Positions 34,655 through 43,158 of a stretch of 43,158 nt of DNA are shown here, piece after piece; positions within the stretch are counted from its first letter, which is position 1; each line of letters opens with the position of its first letter. The notes beneath the pieces were generated by a model that worked only from the letters and a program-made list of their open reading frames with translations, was not told the origin of the DNA and ran no database searches. The position numbers were made by a program, and so were the translations under genes. Source of the DNA: Nitrososphaerota archaeon (GTDB taxonomy: Archaea > Thermoproteota > Nitrososphaeria > Nitrososphaerales > JACPRH01); the NCBI GenBank assembly GCA_016190055.1, contig JACPRH010000045.1:1-43158 (forward strand). The letters run 5' to 3'.

Positions 34655-37099
34655 ATGGATAAGTTCATTTGTGTTCACGGTCACTTCTACCAGCCTCCTA
34701 GGGAGAACCCGTGGCTTGAGGAGGTTGAGATGCAAGAGTCAGCTGCGCCGTACCACGACTGGAATGAGCGGGTCACCCGTGAAAGCTATGCTCCGAACAT
34801 GGCGTCACGCGTCATGGAGCCGGACGGCATGATTGTCGAGATTGTAAATAACTACATGAAGATTAGCTTCAACTTCGGTCCGACTCTTCTATCATGGATG
34901 GAGCGGCATGCCTCTGATGCCTACCACGCCGTTCTAGAGGCTGATTTGACAAGTAGCCAACGGTTCTCAGGCCACGGCTCGGCGTTGGCTCAGGTCTATA
35001 ATCACATGATTATGCCTCTGGCGAACAGGCGGGACAAGTACACTCAAGCGAAGTGGGGTGTCAGAGATTTTGAGAAGCGTTTCCGCCGTCCCCCTGAAGG
35101 GATGTGGCTTCCTGAAACCGCTGTTGACACCGAAACGCTGGAAATACTGGTTGAGCTGGGTGTGAAGTTCACCATCTTAGCTCCTCATCAAGCCTCAAAA
35201 ATCAGGAGAATAGGTAGTGGTGGTGACGCTGAATGGATTGATGTCGCAGGCGGCCGGATAGATGCTCGACGACCGTATCTCTGCCTTCTCCCTTCTGGAA
35301 GATCTTTGACTCTCTTCTTCTACGATCAATCGATATCTCATGATGTAGCGTTCGGAGATCTTCTCCGCAGCGGCGACCGGTTCGGGAAAAGGCTGCTCGA
35401 CGTAGCCACACATACTGATCACGGGTCGAGGCTGGTTAACGTTGCAACGGACGGCGAGACCTACGGGCATCACCACCACTTCGGTGATATGGCGCTTGCT
35501 TACTGCCTCCACACCGTTGAAATGAATCGGCAGGCTGGCTTAACGAACTACGGCGAGTTTCTAGGACGGTTCTCACCCGAGTACGAAGTTAAGATAGTTG
35601 AGAACACCTCTTGGAGCTGCAGCCACGGAGTCGAGCGGTGGAGAAGCAACTGCGGCTGTAACACAGGATCTAAACCCAGCTGGAACCAGAGGTGGCGACG
35701 CCCTCTAAGAGAAGCAATGGATTGGTTGAGGGATCAGCTAACTCCTCTCTTCGAGAAGGAGGGCTCGAAATATCTTAAAGATCCTTGGCTGGCACGAGAC
35801 GCATACATCGACGTCATCCTAGACCGCTCCCCCTCAAACGTTGAGGCTTTCCTAGCTAAACATGCTACTAAGAGCCTCTCAAAGCGAGAGAAAAGCATCG
35901 CTTTGAAGCTGCTGGAGATGCAGCGGCACATCCTCTTGGCCTATACGAGCTGCGGCTGGTTCTTCGACGAGATATCCGAGATAGGAACAGTTCAGGTGAT
36001 GCAGTACGCTGCCCGCGCTATTCAGCTTGCCCGTGAAACCTTCGGCGTAGATCTCGAACCCGGCTATCTTGAGCTGCTTAGGAAAGCTCCAAGCAGCTCA
36101 GCCGAGTTCAAGACTGGAGCAGATGTTTTCGAGCAGATGGTGAAGCCTTTAGCGGTAGATCTGGCGGGCGTAGGTGTTCACTACGCGATCTCTTCCCTCT
36201 TTGAGCGAGGCGAGTCTGGAGTCTCAAGAGTGTACTGCTACACAGTTGAGGACATCACCTACAATGTCTTTCAATCCGGAAAGATTCGCTTAGCCATCGG
36301 AAAGTCGCGGATAACATCTGACGTCACTTGGGATGAATCTGTCATAGGCTTTACGGTGATTTGGATGGGTGATCAAAACGTCTTCGGAGGCTTCCAGCAG
36401 CTGAAGGGTGAAGACGAGCCTATTCCAGTCAATCGCGTAGAGATGGTGACCGATTTGGAGCGTGGAGACACGCGGCGGCTGATCAAATCTATTGATAAGG
36501 CGTTTGCACCAAACATCTGTTCGCTTGAGGATCTCTTCAAGGATGAGCAGCACCGGATAATCGGGCACATCCTCCAAACCGCATTTAAGGACTTGGAGCC
36601 GAATTACCGTCAGATATTCGAGAGCCGCTACCCGGTTATGCGGTTCCTCAACGATGTCGGGATGGATCAGCCTAAAGTGTTAATCGCCGCTGCAGAGGTC
36701 ACTATCAGCTCAGAGATCCGAAGTATTCTGTCCTCCAAGGAGATGAATCTCAACCGGCTGGAGAAGCTGGTTAAAGACGCTAAACTCTTCTCGATCAGGG
36801 TGGACGGCGCCTCCGTAGGGCTTGAGGCCAGCAGCCGCATAGTCTCTGAGCTCGGTAAAATGATAGATGCTCCTGAAGATGTGGCTCTGCTTGAACGGGT
36901 TGAGCGGCTTGTAGGGTTGATGAATGAGCTGCCTGTTCACATGGATCTTTGGCGTGCACAGAACATATTCTATCTGCTGGCGAAGCAGCATTATCATCAG
37001 ATCAAGGCTAGGAGCAGCATAGCTAATGAAGAGTCAATCCGCTGGATCGCTGCGTTTAAACGCTTGAGTGAGTATCTGAAGATTAAGGTTCGTCTCTAA
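34655..37099 (+). CDS. GH57 alpha-glucan-acting enzyme with DUF3536-type C-terminus
   Basis: This 814-residue protein begins ICVHGHFYQPPRENPW, the strand-1 His motif of GH57. The nucleophile is probably Glu154 in GMWLPETAVD, and the acid/base Asp266 in NVATDGETYGHHHHFGD. The long C-terminal half is helical and matches the extension described as DUF3536. GH57 enzymes include alpha-amylases, transferases and branching enzymes acting on alpha-glucans; the exact reaction here is uncertain. It lies 119 bases after glgB; between them is a run of GATGG-like repeats (about 34592-34614). Confidence 0.88.
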   Translation: MDKFICVHGHFYQPPRENPWLEEVEMQESAAPYHDWNERVTRESYAPNMASRVMEPDGMIVEIVNNYMKISFNFGPTLLSWMERHASDAYHAVLEADLTSSQRFSGHGSALAQVYNHMIMPLANRRDKYTQAKWGVRDFEKRFRRPPEGMWLPETAVDTETLEILVELGVKFTILAPHQASKIRRIGSGGDAEWIDVAGGRIDARRPYLCLLPSGRSLTLFFYDQSISHDVAFGDLLRSGDRFGKRLLDVATHTDHGSRLVNVATDGETYGHHHHFGDMALAYCLHTVEMNRQAGLTNYGEFLGRFSPEYEVKIVENTSWSCSHGVERWRSNCGCNTGSKPSWNQRWRRPLREAMDWLRDQLTPLFEKEGSKYLKDPWLARDAYIDVILDRSPSNVEAFLAKHATKSLSKREKSIALKLLEMQRHILLAYTSCGWFFDEISEIGTVQVMQYAARAIQLARETFGVDLEPGYLELLRKAPSSSAEFKTGADVFEQMVKPLAVDLAGVGVHYAISSLFERGESGVSRVYCYTVEDITYNVFQSGKIRLAIGKSRITSDVTWDESVIGFTVIWMGDQNVFGGFQQLKGEDEPIPVNRVEMVTDLERGDTRRLIKSIDKAFAPNICSLEDLFKDEQHRIIGHILQTAFKDLEPNYRQIFESRYPVMRFLNDVGMDQPKVLIAAAEVTISSEIRSILSSKEMNLNRLEKLVKDAKLFSIRVDGASVGLEASSRIVSELGKMIDAPEDVALLERVERLVGLMNELPVHMDLWRAQNIFYLLAKQHYHQIKARSSIANEESIRWIAAFKRLSEYLKIKVRL

Positions 37100-37132
37100 C
37101 ATGCATAGCCGTTGTTTTTTTAATATCAAGGA

Positions 37133-38659
37133 GTGAATGCTAGGATGTTTATGCGGAAACGCAGCAGCGGCATGCTTCTCCACATTACTTCGCTTCCCTC
37201 AAAATACGGCATTGGTGATCTTGGATCTACTGCCTTCAGGTTCGCAGAGCTGCTCCACAAGACTAAGCAGAGCTACTGGCAGATACTGCCGTTAACACCC
37301 ACCAGCATCAGATACGGTAACTCTCCGTACAGCGCCGAATCCGTCTTCGCCGGCAACCCTCTGCTCATCAGCTTGGAGAAGTTGGTTGAAGAAGGTCTCC
37401 TGTCAGACGCGTTAATCAGTCCACGCGACCCGTTCCCGTTAAACCAAGTGGATTACCCTAAAGTTACAAAGATGAAGAGTGAACTGCTCAAGACAGCTTA
37501 TGCTCACTTCAAACAGAACATAGAGGACTACAGTGATGAGTACGACGCTTTTTGGCGCGATAACTCGCACTGGCTTGATGACTATGCGCTCTACGTGGCG
37601 TTGAAGGAGACAACCGGTAAACCCTGGTACAGGTGGTCTCGCCCCATCCGTGACCGGGAGACGGGCGCACTGGTTGAGCAGAAGAAAAGGCTCGCTAATC
37701 GCGTAGAGATGGAGCAGTTCACCCAGTTCCTGTTCTTCAAGCAGTGGAGCGATTTGAAGAGATACTGCCAAAGCCTGGGCATCCACTTCATCGGTGATCT
37801 GCCGTTCTACGTGAACTATGATAGCGCCGACATCTGGGCCCACCCTGAGCTCTTCAGCCTAGAGTTTAGCAGCAAGAAGCCGCGTTTGGTCAGCGGTGTC
37901 CCACCTGACTACTTCAGCAAAACCGGGCAGCTCTGGGGCAACCCTGTTTACGACTGGGATCAGCTCGCCACTAGCCAGTTCGAATGGTGGATGCAGAGAA
38001 TCGAGCATAGCTCCAAGCTATTCGACATGATGCGGCTAGATCACTTCAGAGGTCTGCTCGCCTACTGGGCGGTTCCAGCGGGCTCAAAGACTGCGGCGAG
38101 AGGCAAATGGGTGCAAACCCCGTTCGGCGACTTCTTCGACACATTGTTCAGAAGATTCCCGAATCTGCCTCTTATCGCGGAGGATCTAGGGGTAGTGACA
38201 GCGGATGTAACTGAAGCTATGAACCGATACGATCTTCCAGGGATAAAGGTGATACTGTTCGCATTCGACGACTCACCTGACAACATTCACCTACCCCACA
38301 ACTACATCGGCAGAAACGTCGTGATGACCGGAACACACGATAATAACACAGCTAAAGGCTGGTTCACTGAAGACGCCTCGCCTGAGGCGCGGGAAACCCT
38401 GTACAATTACTTGGGAAGACAATTGACGGCGGATCAGGTTCCTTGGGCGCTCATCCGGCTCGTCTTACTGTCGGTTGGACGCCTCAGCATCATCCCGATG
38501 CAGGACATCCTATCGCTGGGCGCAGAGGCGCGGATGAATCACCCTGCTAAATCGTCTGGCAACTGGGAGTGGCGAGTCACCGCGGAGCAGCTTGACAGCG
38601 TCGCATTAACACAGTTCAGCGAGATCACCGAAATCTCCGGCAGAGCACGAGAAAAATAA
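37133..38659 (+). CDS. malQ: 4-alpha-glucanotransferase (amylomaltase), GH77
   Basis: This 508-residue enzyme moves maltodextrin segments between chains and releases glucose, feeding phosphorylase with suitable ends. Motifs are GMLLHITSLPSKYGIGDLG, YWQILPLTPT, GDLPFYVNYDSADIWAHPE, the nucleophile Asp in MMRLDHFRGL, the acid/base Glu in LIAEDLGVVT and TGTHDNNTAKGW. The start is probably GTG at 37133 or an ATG at 37145 or 37151; it follows GH57 by 33 bases. The protein has the compact length of prokaryotic MalQ without N-terminal extension. Confidence 0.96.
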   Translation: MNARMFMRKRSSGMLLHITSLPSKYGIGDLGSTAFRFAELLHKTKQSYWQILPLTPTSIRYGNSPYSAESVFAGNPLLISLEKLVEEGLLSDALISPRDPFPLNQVDYPKVTKMKSELLKTAYAHFKQNIEDYSDEYDAFWRDNSHWLDDYALYVALKETTGKPWYRWSRPIRDRETGALVEQKKRLANRVEMEQFTQFLFFKQWSDLKRYCQSLGIHFIGDLPFYVNYDSADIWAHPELFSLEFSSKKPRLVSGVPPDYFSKTGQLWGNPVYDWDQLATSQFEWWMQRIEHSSKLFDMMRLDHFRGLLAYWAVPAGSKTAARGKWVQTPFGDFFDTLFRRFPNLPLIAEDLGVVTADVTEAMNRYDLPGIKVILFAFDDSPDNIHLPHNYIGRNVVMTGTHDNNTAKGWFTEDASPEARETLYNYLGRQLTADQVPWALIRLVLLSVGRLSIIPMQDILSLGAEARMNHPAKSSGNWEWRVTAEQLDSVALTQFSEITEISGRAREK

Positions 38660-38680
38660 GATAAGAAAGACCAAGTCAGG

Positions 38681-38699
38681 GGAGCGGAAGAGAAGCTCC
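38681..38699. terminator. Hairpin terminator between convergent genes
   Basis: GGAGC (38681-38685) pairs with GCTCC (38695-38699), between the amylomaltase stop and the stop of the minus-strand gene at 38704. Pyrimidine-rich sequence follows on the plus strand, so it could serve both transcripts. Confidence 0.4.
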
Positions 38700-38703
38700 T
38701 TCT

Positions 38704-39270
38704 CTACTGTTCTTTACTCGTCTTCTTCATCTTTGGCTTTTCGACGGTGATTTCCTTTTCATGCTGCTGAGTCTTGACCGTTGCTGCGGTGTCGATTCGT
38801 GGGATTTTCCATATTGCTTTGCTGTGTACGTCTATTTGCCAGATTTCCCAGACGTCTCTGAACCGGGTGACCTTCGAGATTTTTCCTACTGGAACGGCTA
38901 GAATGAATGTGAAGTTAGCCTCCTCGAAGAGGCGGCTCTGCAACGCAATTTCACGCCAATTCTTTTTCGCGAACCTTGTCTTATCCGGATGCGTTTCGCA
39001 CTCCACAACAGCGTAGCATCTTCCGTTAGACTGCTCGCGTACCCCAAGCAGATCCGGCCTATATCCTCTCCAAGAGATTACGTGGTCAGGCGGGAAATCA
39101 GGTTCAATAATGACCTCAAACCCATCTCTCATAAGCTCGTAAAGTGCTATCTGCTTAAGCAATATGTGTAGGTTAGATTCACTCAACCGGCTGTAGAGGT
39201 AATGCGGTTCTACAGACGCGTTGTTAATTTGGCCGTCGGTTTGATCTTCGTCAGGCATACAATAGATCAC
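38704..39270 (-). CDS. PD-(D/E)XK-fold nuclease-like protein, ExE variant
   Basis: This 188-residue protein is not recognised by name. The core RPDLLGV, followed by YAVVECETHPDK, places an Asp on one strand and E-C-E-T on the next, the nuclease-fold arrangement with Glu replacing the usual Lys. The same E-x-E-T motif occurs in the protein at 15962-16636. A preceding helix ends LMRDGFEVIIEPDFP. The tail is lysine-rich. The GTG start overlaps the DUF192 stop by 4 bases, so both are translated from one transcript; an ATG at 39258 is an alternative start. Confidence 0.5.
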   Translation of the reverse strand: MIYCMPDEDQTDGQINNASVEPHYLYSRLSESNLHILLKQIALYELMRDGFEVIIEPDFPPDHVISWRGYRPDLLGVREQSNGRCYAVVECETHPDKTRFAKKNWREIALQSRLFEEANFTFILAVPVGKISKVTRFRDVWEIWQIDVHSKAIWKIPRIDTAATVKTQQHEKEITVEKPKMKKTSKEQ

Positions 39271-39776
39271 TTGTTGAAAACTATCTTGACTGTTGTCCCT
39301 TCTCGGATGCCGAGCTCATCAGATACACCTGCGTTCACTTCCAAGACGAACAGTGCAGGCTTTCCCGACTCGTAGGATGGACAGATATCGAGGCAGGGCT
39401 TTAGGTTTTTCTCGACTTGCACCACCGTTCCTGTGCTGTTAATCCAGATGATGTCGAGATTGAACTCCATGTTCTTCATCCAGAATGCGTGAACACCTTC
39501 CTCATCAAAGACGAAAAGCATACCGCGGTCTCTGGGCATCGAATCTCTGAGAGATAGTCCGAGACTCCGCTTATCAGGGGTGTCTGCAATCTCCACCTGC
39601 ATCGCCTTATCATTCACAACGACCTGAGCTTCTTTAGCGGGTTCTGCGGAGTCGGTACTATGTCTTGGATTTTCTGCAATTAGCAGTGCGCCAGCAACAA
39701 TAGTAATTATCGCTACTACTGCGATAATTGCACCGATGATTAGTCTTCTTCTCGACTCTCTTCGCCAGCTAAACAC
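39267..39776 (-). CDS. DUF192 family membrane-anchored protein
   Basis: This 169-residue protein has an N-terminal anchor helix (about residues 11-31) and a DUF192 domain outside the cell. Family motifs are VEIADTPDKRSLGLSLRDSMP, RGMLFVFDEEGVHAFWMKNM, DIIWINSTGTVVQVEKNL and LEVNAGVSDELGIREG. The family is widespread but its function is not established. It overlaps the downstream nuclease-like gene by 4 bases. Its start at 39776 lies inside the doubtful reading frame at 39740-40006. Confidence 0.88.
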   Translation of the reverse strand: MFSWRRESRRRLIIGAIIAVVAIITIVAGALLIAENPRHSTDSAEPAKEAQVVVNDKAMQVEIADTPDKRSLGLSLRDSMPRDRGMLFVFDEEGVHAFWMKNMEFNLDIIWINSTGTVVQVEKNLKPCLDICPSYESGKPALFVLEVNAGVSDELGIREGTTVKIVFNK

Positions 39777-40076
39777 TCATCAATCCGCTTGATATAATGT
39801 TCTGTTATCGTAATGTGATGCGTGGATTGTAAGTTGTGCTCGGCACTGGTTGTCGACTTGATTGTGACTTCGTAGTCATGCCCTTCCAATTTGTTGCTCT
39901 TGGTCCAGAGGAAGGTGAATTTGATGGGTCCCTGCTGGTCTTGAGTTGTTGGGATGTCGACTAACTCTACTCCAAGACTTGTTGAAGAGGCCTTTGTGTC
40001 CTGCACGTTCTTCTAATCGTCGCTCGACCAGTGCAACATGGCCCTTCTCCCCGGGCGTGACTACAATCGCCTTCAT
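39740..40076 (-). pseudogene. Doubtful, possibly decayed coding segment
   Basis: Two overlapping minus-strand frames look partly protein-like. The frame from 40076 begins MKAIVVTPGEKGHVALVER, close to the N-terminus of archaeal glucose 1-dehydrogenases, but turns random after about 20 residues. The frame 40006-39740 has FTFLWTKSNKLEGHDYEVTI, a pattern with the look of a beta-sandwich domain, and runs 37 bases into the DUF192 gene. One reading is a broken dehydrogenase joined to other debris; another is a genuine small gene in the second frame. No firm identification is possible. Confidence 0.3.
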
Positions 40077-40219
40077 TCCTCTTTATTCGAGGTCAGATCG
40101 CGCTCGCGGCTAAAATATCTTAACGCAAACAAGTTAACTGATTCCAAACCTAACGTGCGCCGGCACCACTGCTGCCATTGCTATACGGGGGCTATAAATA
40201 GCGATGAAAGCAGCATAAA

Positions 40220-40411
40220 AATCCAATTGCTGTTCTGAGCAATCTGCTTGGATGGAATCTCTGGCCTTGCAATGCTTGTTGAAAGCACTGATCCTGGTTG
40301 CAGGATTATCCCCGAAGGATTTCTTTTGATTTTTGTTAGAATTTCTAGAGGTGCTGTTCTGTATTGCAGGGCTCGTATAATCGATTAGCTTTCTGCTGGT
40401 AGTTTGGCTGT
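40220..40411 (+). ncRNA. Candidate structured RNA, family 1, copy c
   Basis: It matches copy a over about 190 bases: AATCCAATTGCTGTTCT, AGCAATCTGCTTGGAT, ATTATCCCCGAAGG, GTTAGAATT, TTGCAGGGC and GGTAGTTTGGCTGTA. Hairpin II keeps its pairing through a U-A to U-G change (CTTGCA/TGCAGG), and its inner stem has U-A where copy a has U-G. The clear TATA box CTATAAATA (40192-40200) lies about 24 bases before the 5' end. The next gene (40632) has its own TATA-like box (GGTTATAAG, about 40593), so this copy is probably a free RNA and not a leader. Confidence 0.65.
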
Positions 40412-40631
40412 ATCGTCGGTGGATCTGATTAGGGTGATGGATGGTTACATTTTGGGTGCTTGGGATACAAGCGCAGGTGGTTAGTCGAGGATCGGAGGGG
40501 TGAAAGGAGGACTTCCTTGTGTTAGTGATCCTTTTCTTGATGGTTTACCTGTTTGATTTTGAGGTATCGGTGCCTTACTGTAGATGCATCAGGGTTATAA
40601 GTGGCCATGAAGCTGTATTTCATGATTTAAT

Positions 40632-41543
40632 ATGAGATTAGCTTCGGTGTATCCTCTTATCTGCCTGTTCTTGATCTCAGCCATTACGGTAACTCCTGCG
40701 TATGTCTATGCTCAAAGTGCCAGCGGCGATTTTGTCGCATACTCCTTCTCCGTCGGCTCAGAGTCGGCTTCGGGGGATCTTAGGTTAACGGTGTTGGAGA
40801 ATTTCGGTAACGGGACTTTGAGAACCGAGTTTTCAGCTTCGATGAACAATACAGATCTTTCGATTAAGCACAATGTCGCGGAGGGGAGCTTCCACTTCCC
40901 GTATGTGCCTGCTGTACCTGAGATTAATAATCAAACTATGGAGCAAGAGAACGTCACCATCATAACAAGCGTGACAAGGGTTGCTGATGAGGAAGTGGAT
41001 TTTCAAGGATCTACTTGGGTTTTGAACGTGTCTAAGGTAAGTATCACAGCGGTAGGCACACAGAACGAGACGAGTATGAGCGTAACTCTTACTGGAGACC
41101 TAAAGGTGTTCGCTAAGTCAGGCCTCTTCTACAGCTTCAATAGCAGTGTGAAGTTAGGAGGTAACATGACACAGTTGTCAATCACCTTAACTGACACCAA
41201 CCTCGATCTTAACGTGAAGCCAGTGTTCAACATGACCATGCTATCTGGAGTAGGCGGGTTCGCGAGCCTAGGCATGGGATTGGCATCATTCAGCGGCTTA
41301 TCATCATCACCCGACTCAGCTTCAATGCTTAGCATCGGTGGACGTCTCCTGGGATCCGGTGCGTTGAACAGCCCAGCTTCAGCCGGTTCAGTTGGAGCCT
41401 CCACCACCCCCACTTACTACTACGTTCTCATAGCTAGCTTGGTCGGAGTAGTTGCACTAGTATCTGCCCTGTCTATCAGAGGTCTGCGTAAAGGGCGAAG
41501 AACAGGTTCCTCAGAGGAAAAGCCTCTTCACTGGGTTCATTAA
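40632..41543 (+). CDS. Secreted membrane-anchored protein beside an ABC exporter
   Basis: Not recognised. This 303-residue protein has a signal peptide (about residues 1-27, ending AYVYAQS), a long beta-rich outer domain with many N-glycosylation-type sites (NNT, NMT, NVS, NET), a Ser/Gly-rich low-complexity stretch, and a C-terminal transmembrane helix (YYYVLIASLVGVVALVSAL) with a basic inner tail. That is the build of an archaeal surface protein. The ABC ATPase gene follows after 26 bases, so the two are probably co-transcribed. Confidence 0.65.
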   Translation: MRLASVYPLICLFLISAITVTPAYVYAQSASGDFVAYSFSVGSESASGDLRLTVLENFGNGTLRTEFSASMNNTDLSIKHNVAEGSFHFPYVPAVPEINNQTMEQENVTIITSVTRVADEEVDFQGSTWVLNVSKVSITAVGTQNETSMSVTLTGDLKVFAKSGLFYSFNSSVKLGGNMTQLSITLTDTNLDLNVKPVFNMTMLSGVGGFASLGMGLASFSGLSSSPDSASMLSIGGRLLGSGALNSPASAGSVGASTTPTYYYVLIASLVGVVALVSALSIRGLRKGRRTGSSEEKPLHWVH

Positions 41544-41569
41544 CTAGCTAGAGCCGTCGGCGGTCACCT

Positions 41570-42511
41570 GTGTCTGAGCCTGAATACCCGCTGTCAACCC
41601 AAGGTCTAGTGAAGCATTACAGCAGCTTCACCGCAGTAGGCCCAGTGTCACTTAAGGTGGAGAAAGGCTGGATATTCGGCTTCCTAGGCCCAAACGGTGC
41701 AGGTAAGACTACCACTATACGGATGGTACTTGGACTAATACGACCTAACAAAGGTTCCGTGAAGATTTTTGGGGAGGATCCGTTCAAAAACCCTGTGAAG
41801 GCGCTTAGCAGCGTAGGTTACGCCGCGGAGCTCCCAAACTTCCAGACCTTCTTCACCGGTGAAGCACTGCTTGACTTTACAGGTAAGCTGCACGGTATGA
41901 GCTTATCCAAGCGGACGAGAAGATCAAAGGAGCTTATCGACATGGTGGGGCTTGGCGACCACGCTAGCAAGAAGATCGGGAAGTACAGTAAAGGAATGGT
42001 TCAGCGACTATCAGTCGCTCAAGCTCTGATGAACGATCCCAAGCTCCTCATAATGGATGAACCTACACTAGGCATGGATCCGGCTGCTAACATTTACTTC
42101 AGAGATTTGTTCAAGAAGCTGGCAGGTGAAGGCAGAACACTATTCATCTCTTCACACCAGCTCGACGAGGTTCAGAGGCTCGCCACCCACGTAGGAATGA
42201 TTAATCGAGGACACATAGTCTTCCAAGGAACCACCGATAATATTCTCAGCGCGTTTGCTAAGGAGTACCTGATTGAGGTGGAGCTTGAGATGATCGATGA
42301 TAATGTCGTTGAAAAGATCAAGAATCTCGGTTACGTGAAAAACGTCGAGGTGGAGACAGGTAAGCTCTACGTAACGCTCAACGAGAAGAAGGATCTTCGA
42401 GCCGATCTCGCTGAAGACATAATCAAAAGCGGAGGAAGGCTGCAGGGGCTGTCACTGCACAAGGCCTCGCTTGAAGAGGCGTTTATTGAAACATTGAGGA
42501 GGGGTGAGTGA
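41570..42511 (+). CDS. ABC-2 type exporter ATP-binding protein
   Basis: This 313-residue ATPase has Walker A GPNGAGKTT, the signature YSKGMVQRLSVAQAL, Walker B LLIMDEPTLGMDP and a switch histidine in ISSHQLDEV. A C-terminal domain of about 80 residues, as in NatA/CcmA-type exporters, follows. It would drive export by the permease encoded 3 bases after its stop. The substrate is unknown. It starts with GTG at 41570. Confidence 0.93.
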   Translation: MSEPEYPLSTQGLVKHYSSFTAVGPVSLKVEKGWIFGFLGPNGAGKTTTIRMVLGLIRPNKGSVKIFGEDPFKNPVKALSSVGYAAELPNFQTFFTGEALLDFTGKLHGMSLSKRTRRSKELIDMVGLGDHASKKIGKYSKGMVQRLSVAQALMNDPKLLIMDEPTLGMDPAANIYFRDLFKKLAGEGRTLFISSHQLDEVQRLATHVGMINRGHIVFQGTTDNILSAFAKEYLIEVELEMIDDNVVEKIKNLGYVKNVEVETGKLYVTLNEKKDLRADLAEDIIKSGGRLQGLSLHKASLEEAFIETLRRGE

Positions 42512-42514
42512 ATA

Positions 42515-43158
42515 GTGAGCAGTATTCAGAGCGTTTTCGCGGTAGGTCAATATGAGTGGAGAAGAGCTTTGGCTCGTAAGAAGGTCTTTCTCCTAATCAT
42601 CTTTACAATACTTGTCGAGGTTCTCCCCTTCGCAGTCCTCACACTGCTACCTATACCGAACTTCCTTCGTGACGTAACCGGTTTAATGTGGCTGGTGGGG
42701 GTAGTTACTCCTCACTCATTTTTCCTGCAGTTCGTAGCTCTGCTAATCGGGTCAGGCTCAACGGCGGAGGAGTATGAGCAGGGTACAGCTGACCTGATAC
42801 TCGCAAAGCCTCTTTCAAGAACATCTTACCTGCTGGGGAAGTTCCTAGGCGGCTTTACGCTCTTCTCCTTCATAGCCCTGCTTACAACGCTGCTAGCAGT
42901 CATCCTATCCACAAGCCTATTCGGAGCGCAGCAATACGTAGAGTATGCGCCGGTAATCTACCTCACAATAGTTCTGTCTACAATGGTCTTCTTCTCAATA
43001 GGGTTCGCAGCCGGAGAAACACTAAGAGCCCCTGGACTAGCGTACCTTGTCGCCAGCTCCACCTTCATAACCTCCCTGATACTCGTCCCATTCCTCACAG
43101 TAGCAAACAGCTTAACAGGCAACCCCCTCTACCTAGACATCAGCCGAGCCCTGCCGAC
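42515..43158 (+). CDS. ABC-2 type permease, partial (cut by window end)
   Basis: The first 214 residues are present, starting with GTG at 42515, 3 bases after the ATPase stop. The N-terminus reads SIQSVFAVGQYEWRRALARKK, then helix LLIIFTILVEVLPFAVL, then STAEEYEQGTADLILAKPLSRTSYLLGKF, typical of ABC-2 permeases, and further helices. It forms the membrane channel of the exporter with the preceding ATPase. The frame stays open to the last base. Confidence 0.88.
   Translation, partial: MSSIQSVFAVGQYEWRRALARKKVFLLIIFTILVEVLPFAVLTLLPIPNFLRDVTGLMWLVGVVTPHSFFLQFVALLIGSGSTAEEYEQGTADLILAKPLSRTSYLLGKFLGGFTLFSFIALLTTLLAVILSTSLFGAQQYVEYAPVIYLTIVLSTMVFFSIGFAAGETLRAPGLAYLVASSTFITSLILVPFLTVANSLTGNPLYLDISRALP

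Overview
The window reads as a chromosome segment of a TACK-group archaeon, most likely on the Thaumarchaeota/Aigarchaeota (Nitrososphaeria-like) or Bathyarchaeia side. The evidence is archaeal-type elongation factor 2, a group II chaperonin, family X DNA polymerase with a PHP domain, a glutamate synthase split into three genes, an archaeal-class AAA ATPase, TATA boxes about 25 bases before predicted transcript starts, frequent GTG/TTG starts, and an intron with an archaeal bulge-helix-bulge fold. No rRNA, tRNA, CRISPR array or transposase was found.

Layout. 0-1 kb: end of an ECF vitamin/metal transporter (ATPase tail, EcfT). 1-4 kb (minus): a sugar-phosphate isomerase and a MutS-like ATPase. 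4-10.6 kb: PolX, a divergent chaperonin subunit, a small ferredoxin and an ADP-forming acyl-CoA synthetase fused to a GNAT acetyltransferase. 10.6-11.1 kb: a decayed glucoamylase. 11.2-15.4 kb: a cupredoxin-like protein, EF-2 with its intron, and two membrane-anchored proteins. 15.4-17.6 kb: a nuclease-like protein and a nitroreductase between two copies of a structured RNA. 18-23.1 kb: glutamine synthetase and the split glutamate synthase (ammonium assimilation). 23.1-25.3 kb: an accessory patch with an AAA ATPase between direct repeats, a truncated DNA methyltransferase and an RNA-family copy. 25.6-27.2 kb: an Fe-S assembly protein and a polytopic membrane protein. 27.3-38.7 kb: a glycogen island with phosphorylase, glycogen synthase, nucleotide-sugar pyrophosphorylase, branching enzyme, GH57 enzyme and amylomaltase. 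38.7-43.2 kb: a nuclease-like protein, a DUF192 protein, a third RNA-family copy and an ABC exporter cut by the window end.

The most unusual content is RNA-level. (1) A 31-nt intron interrupts the EF-2 gene just before the P-loop; removing it restores a full-length 730-residue protein. (2) A roughly 190-210 nt intergenic element occurs three times (3.9 kb +, 25.3 kb -, 40.2 kb +), each copy with a TATA-like box at the same distance and with shared hairpins. (3) A second structured element occurs twice on the minus strand (15.66 and 17.54 kb), with compensatory changes, a TATA-like box 27 nt upstream and a U-rich end. I recognise neither RNA family. They are the best candidates here for something undescribed.

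The genes fit a heterotroph-like metabolism: glycogen is made by pyrophosphorylase, synthase and branching enzyme and mobilised by phosphorylase, amylomaltase and GH57 enzyme, while the glucoamylase route is lost. Nitrogen enters through GS-GOGAT.
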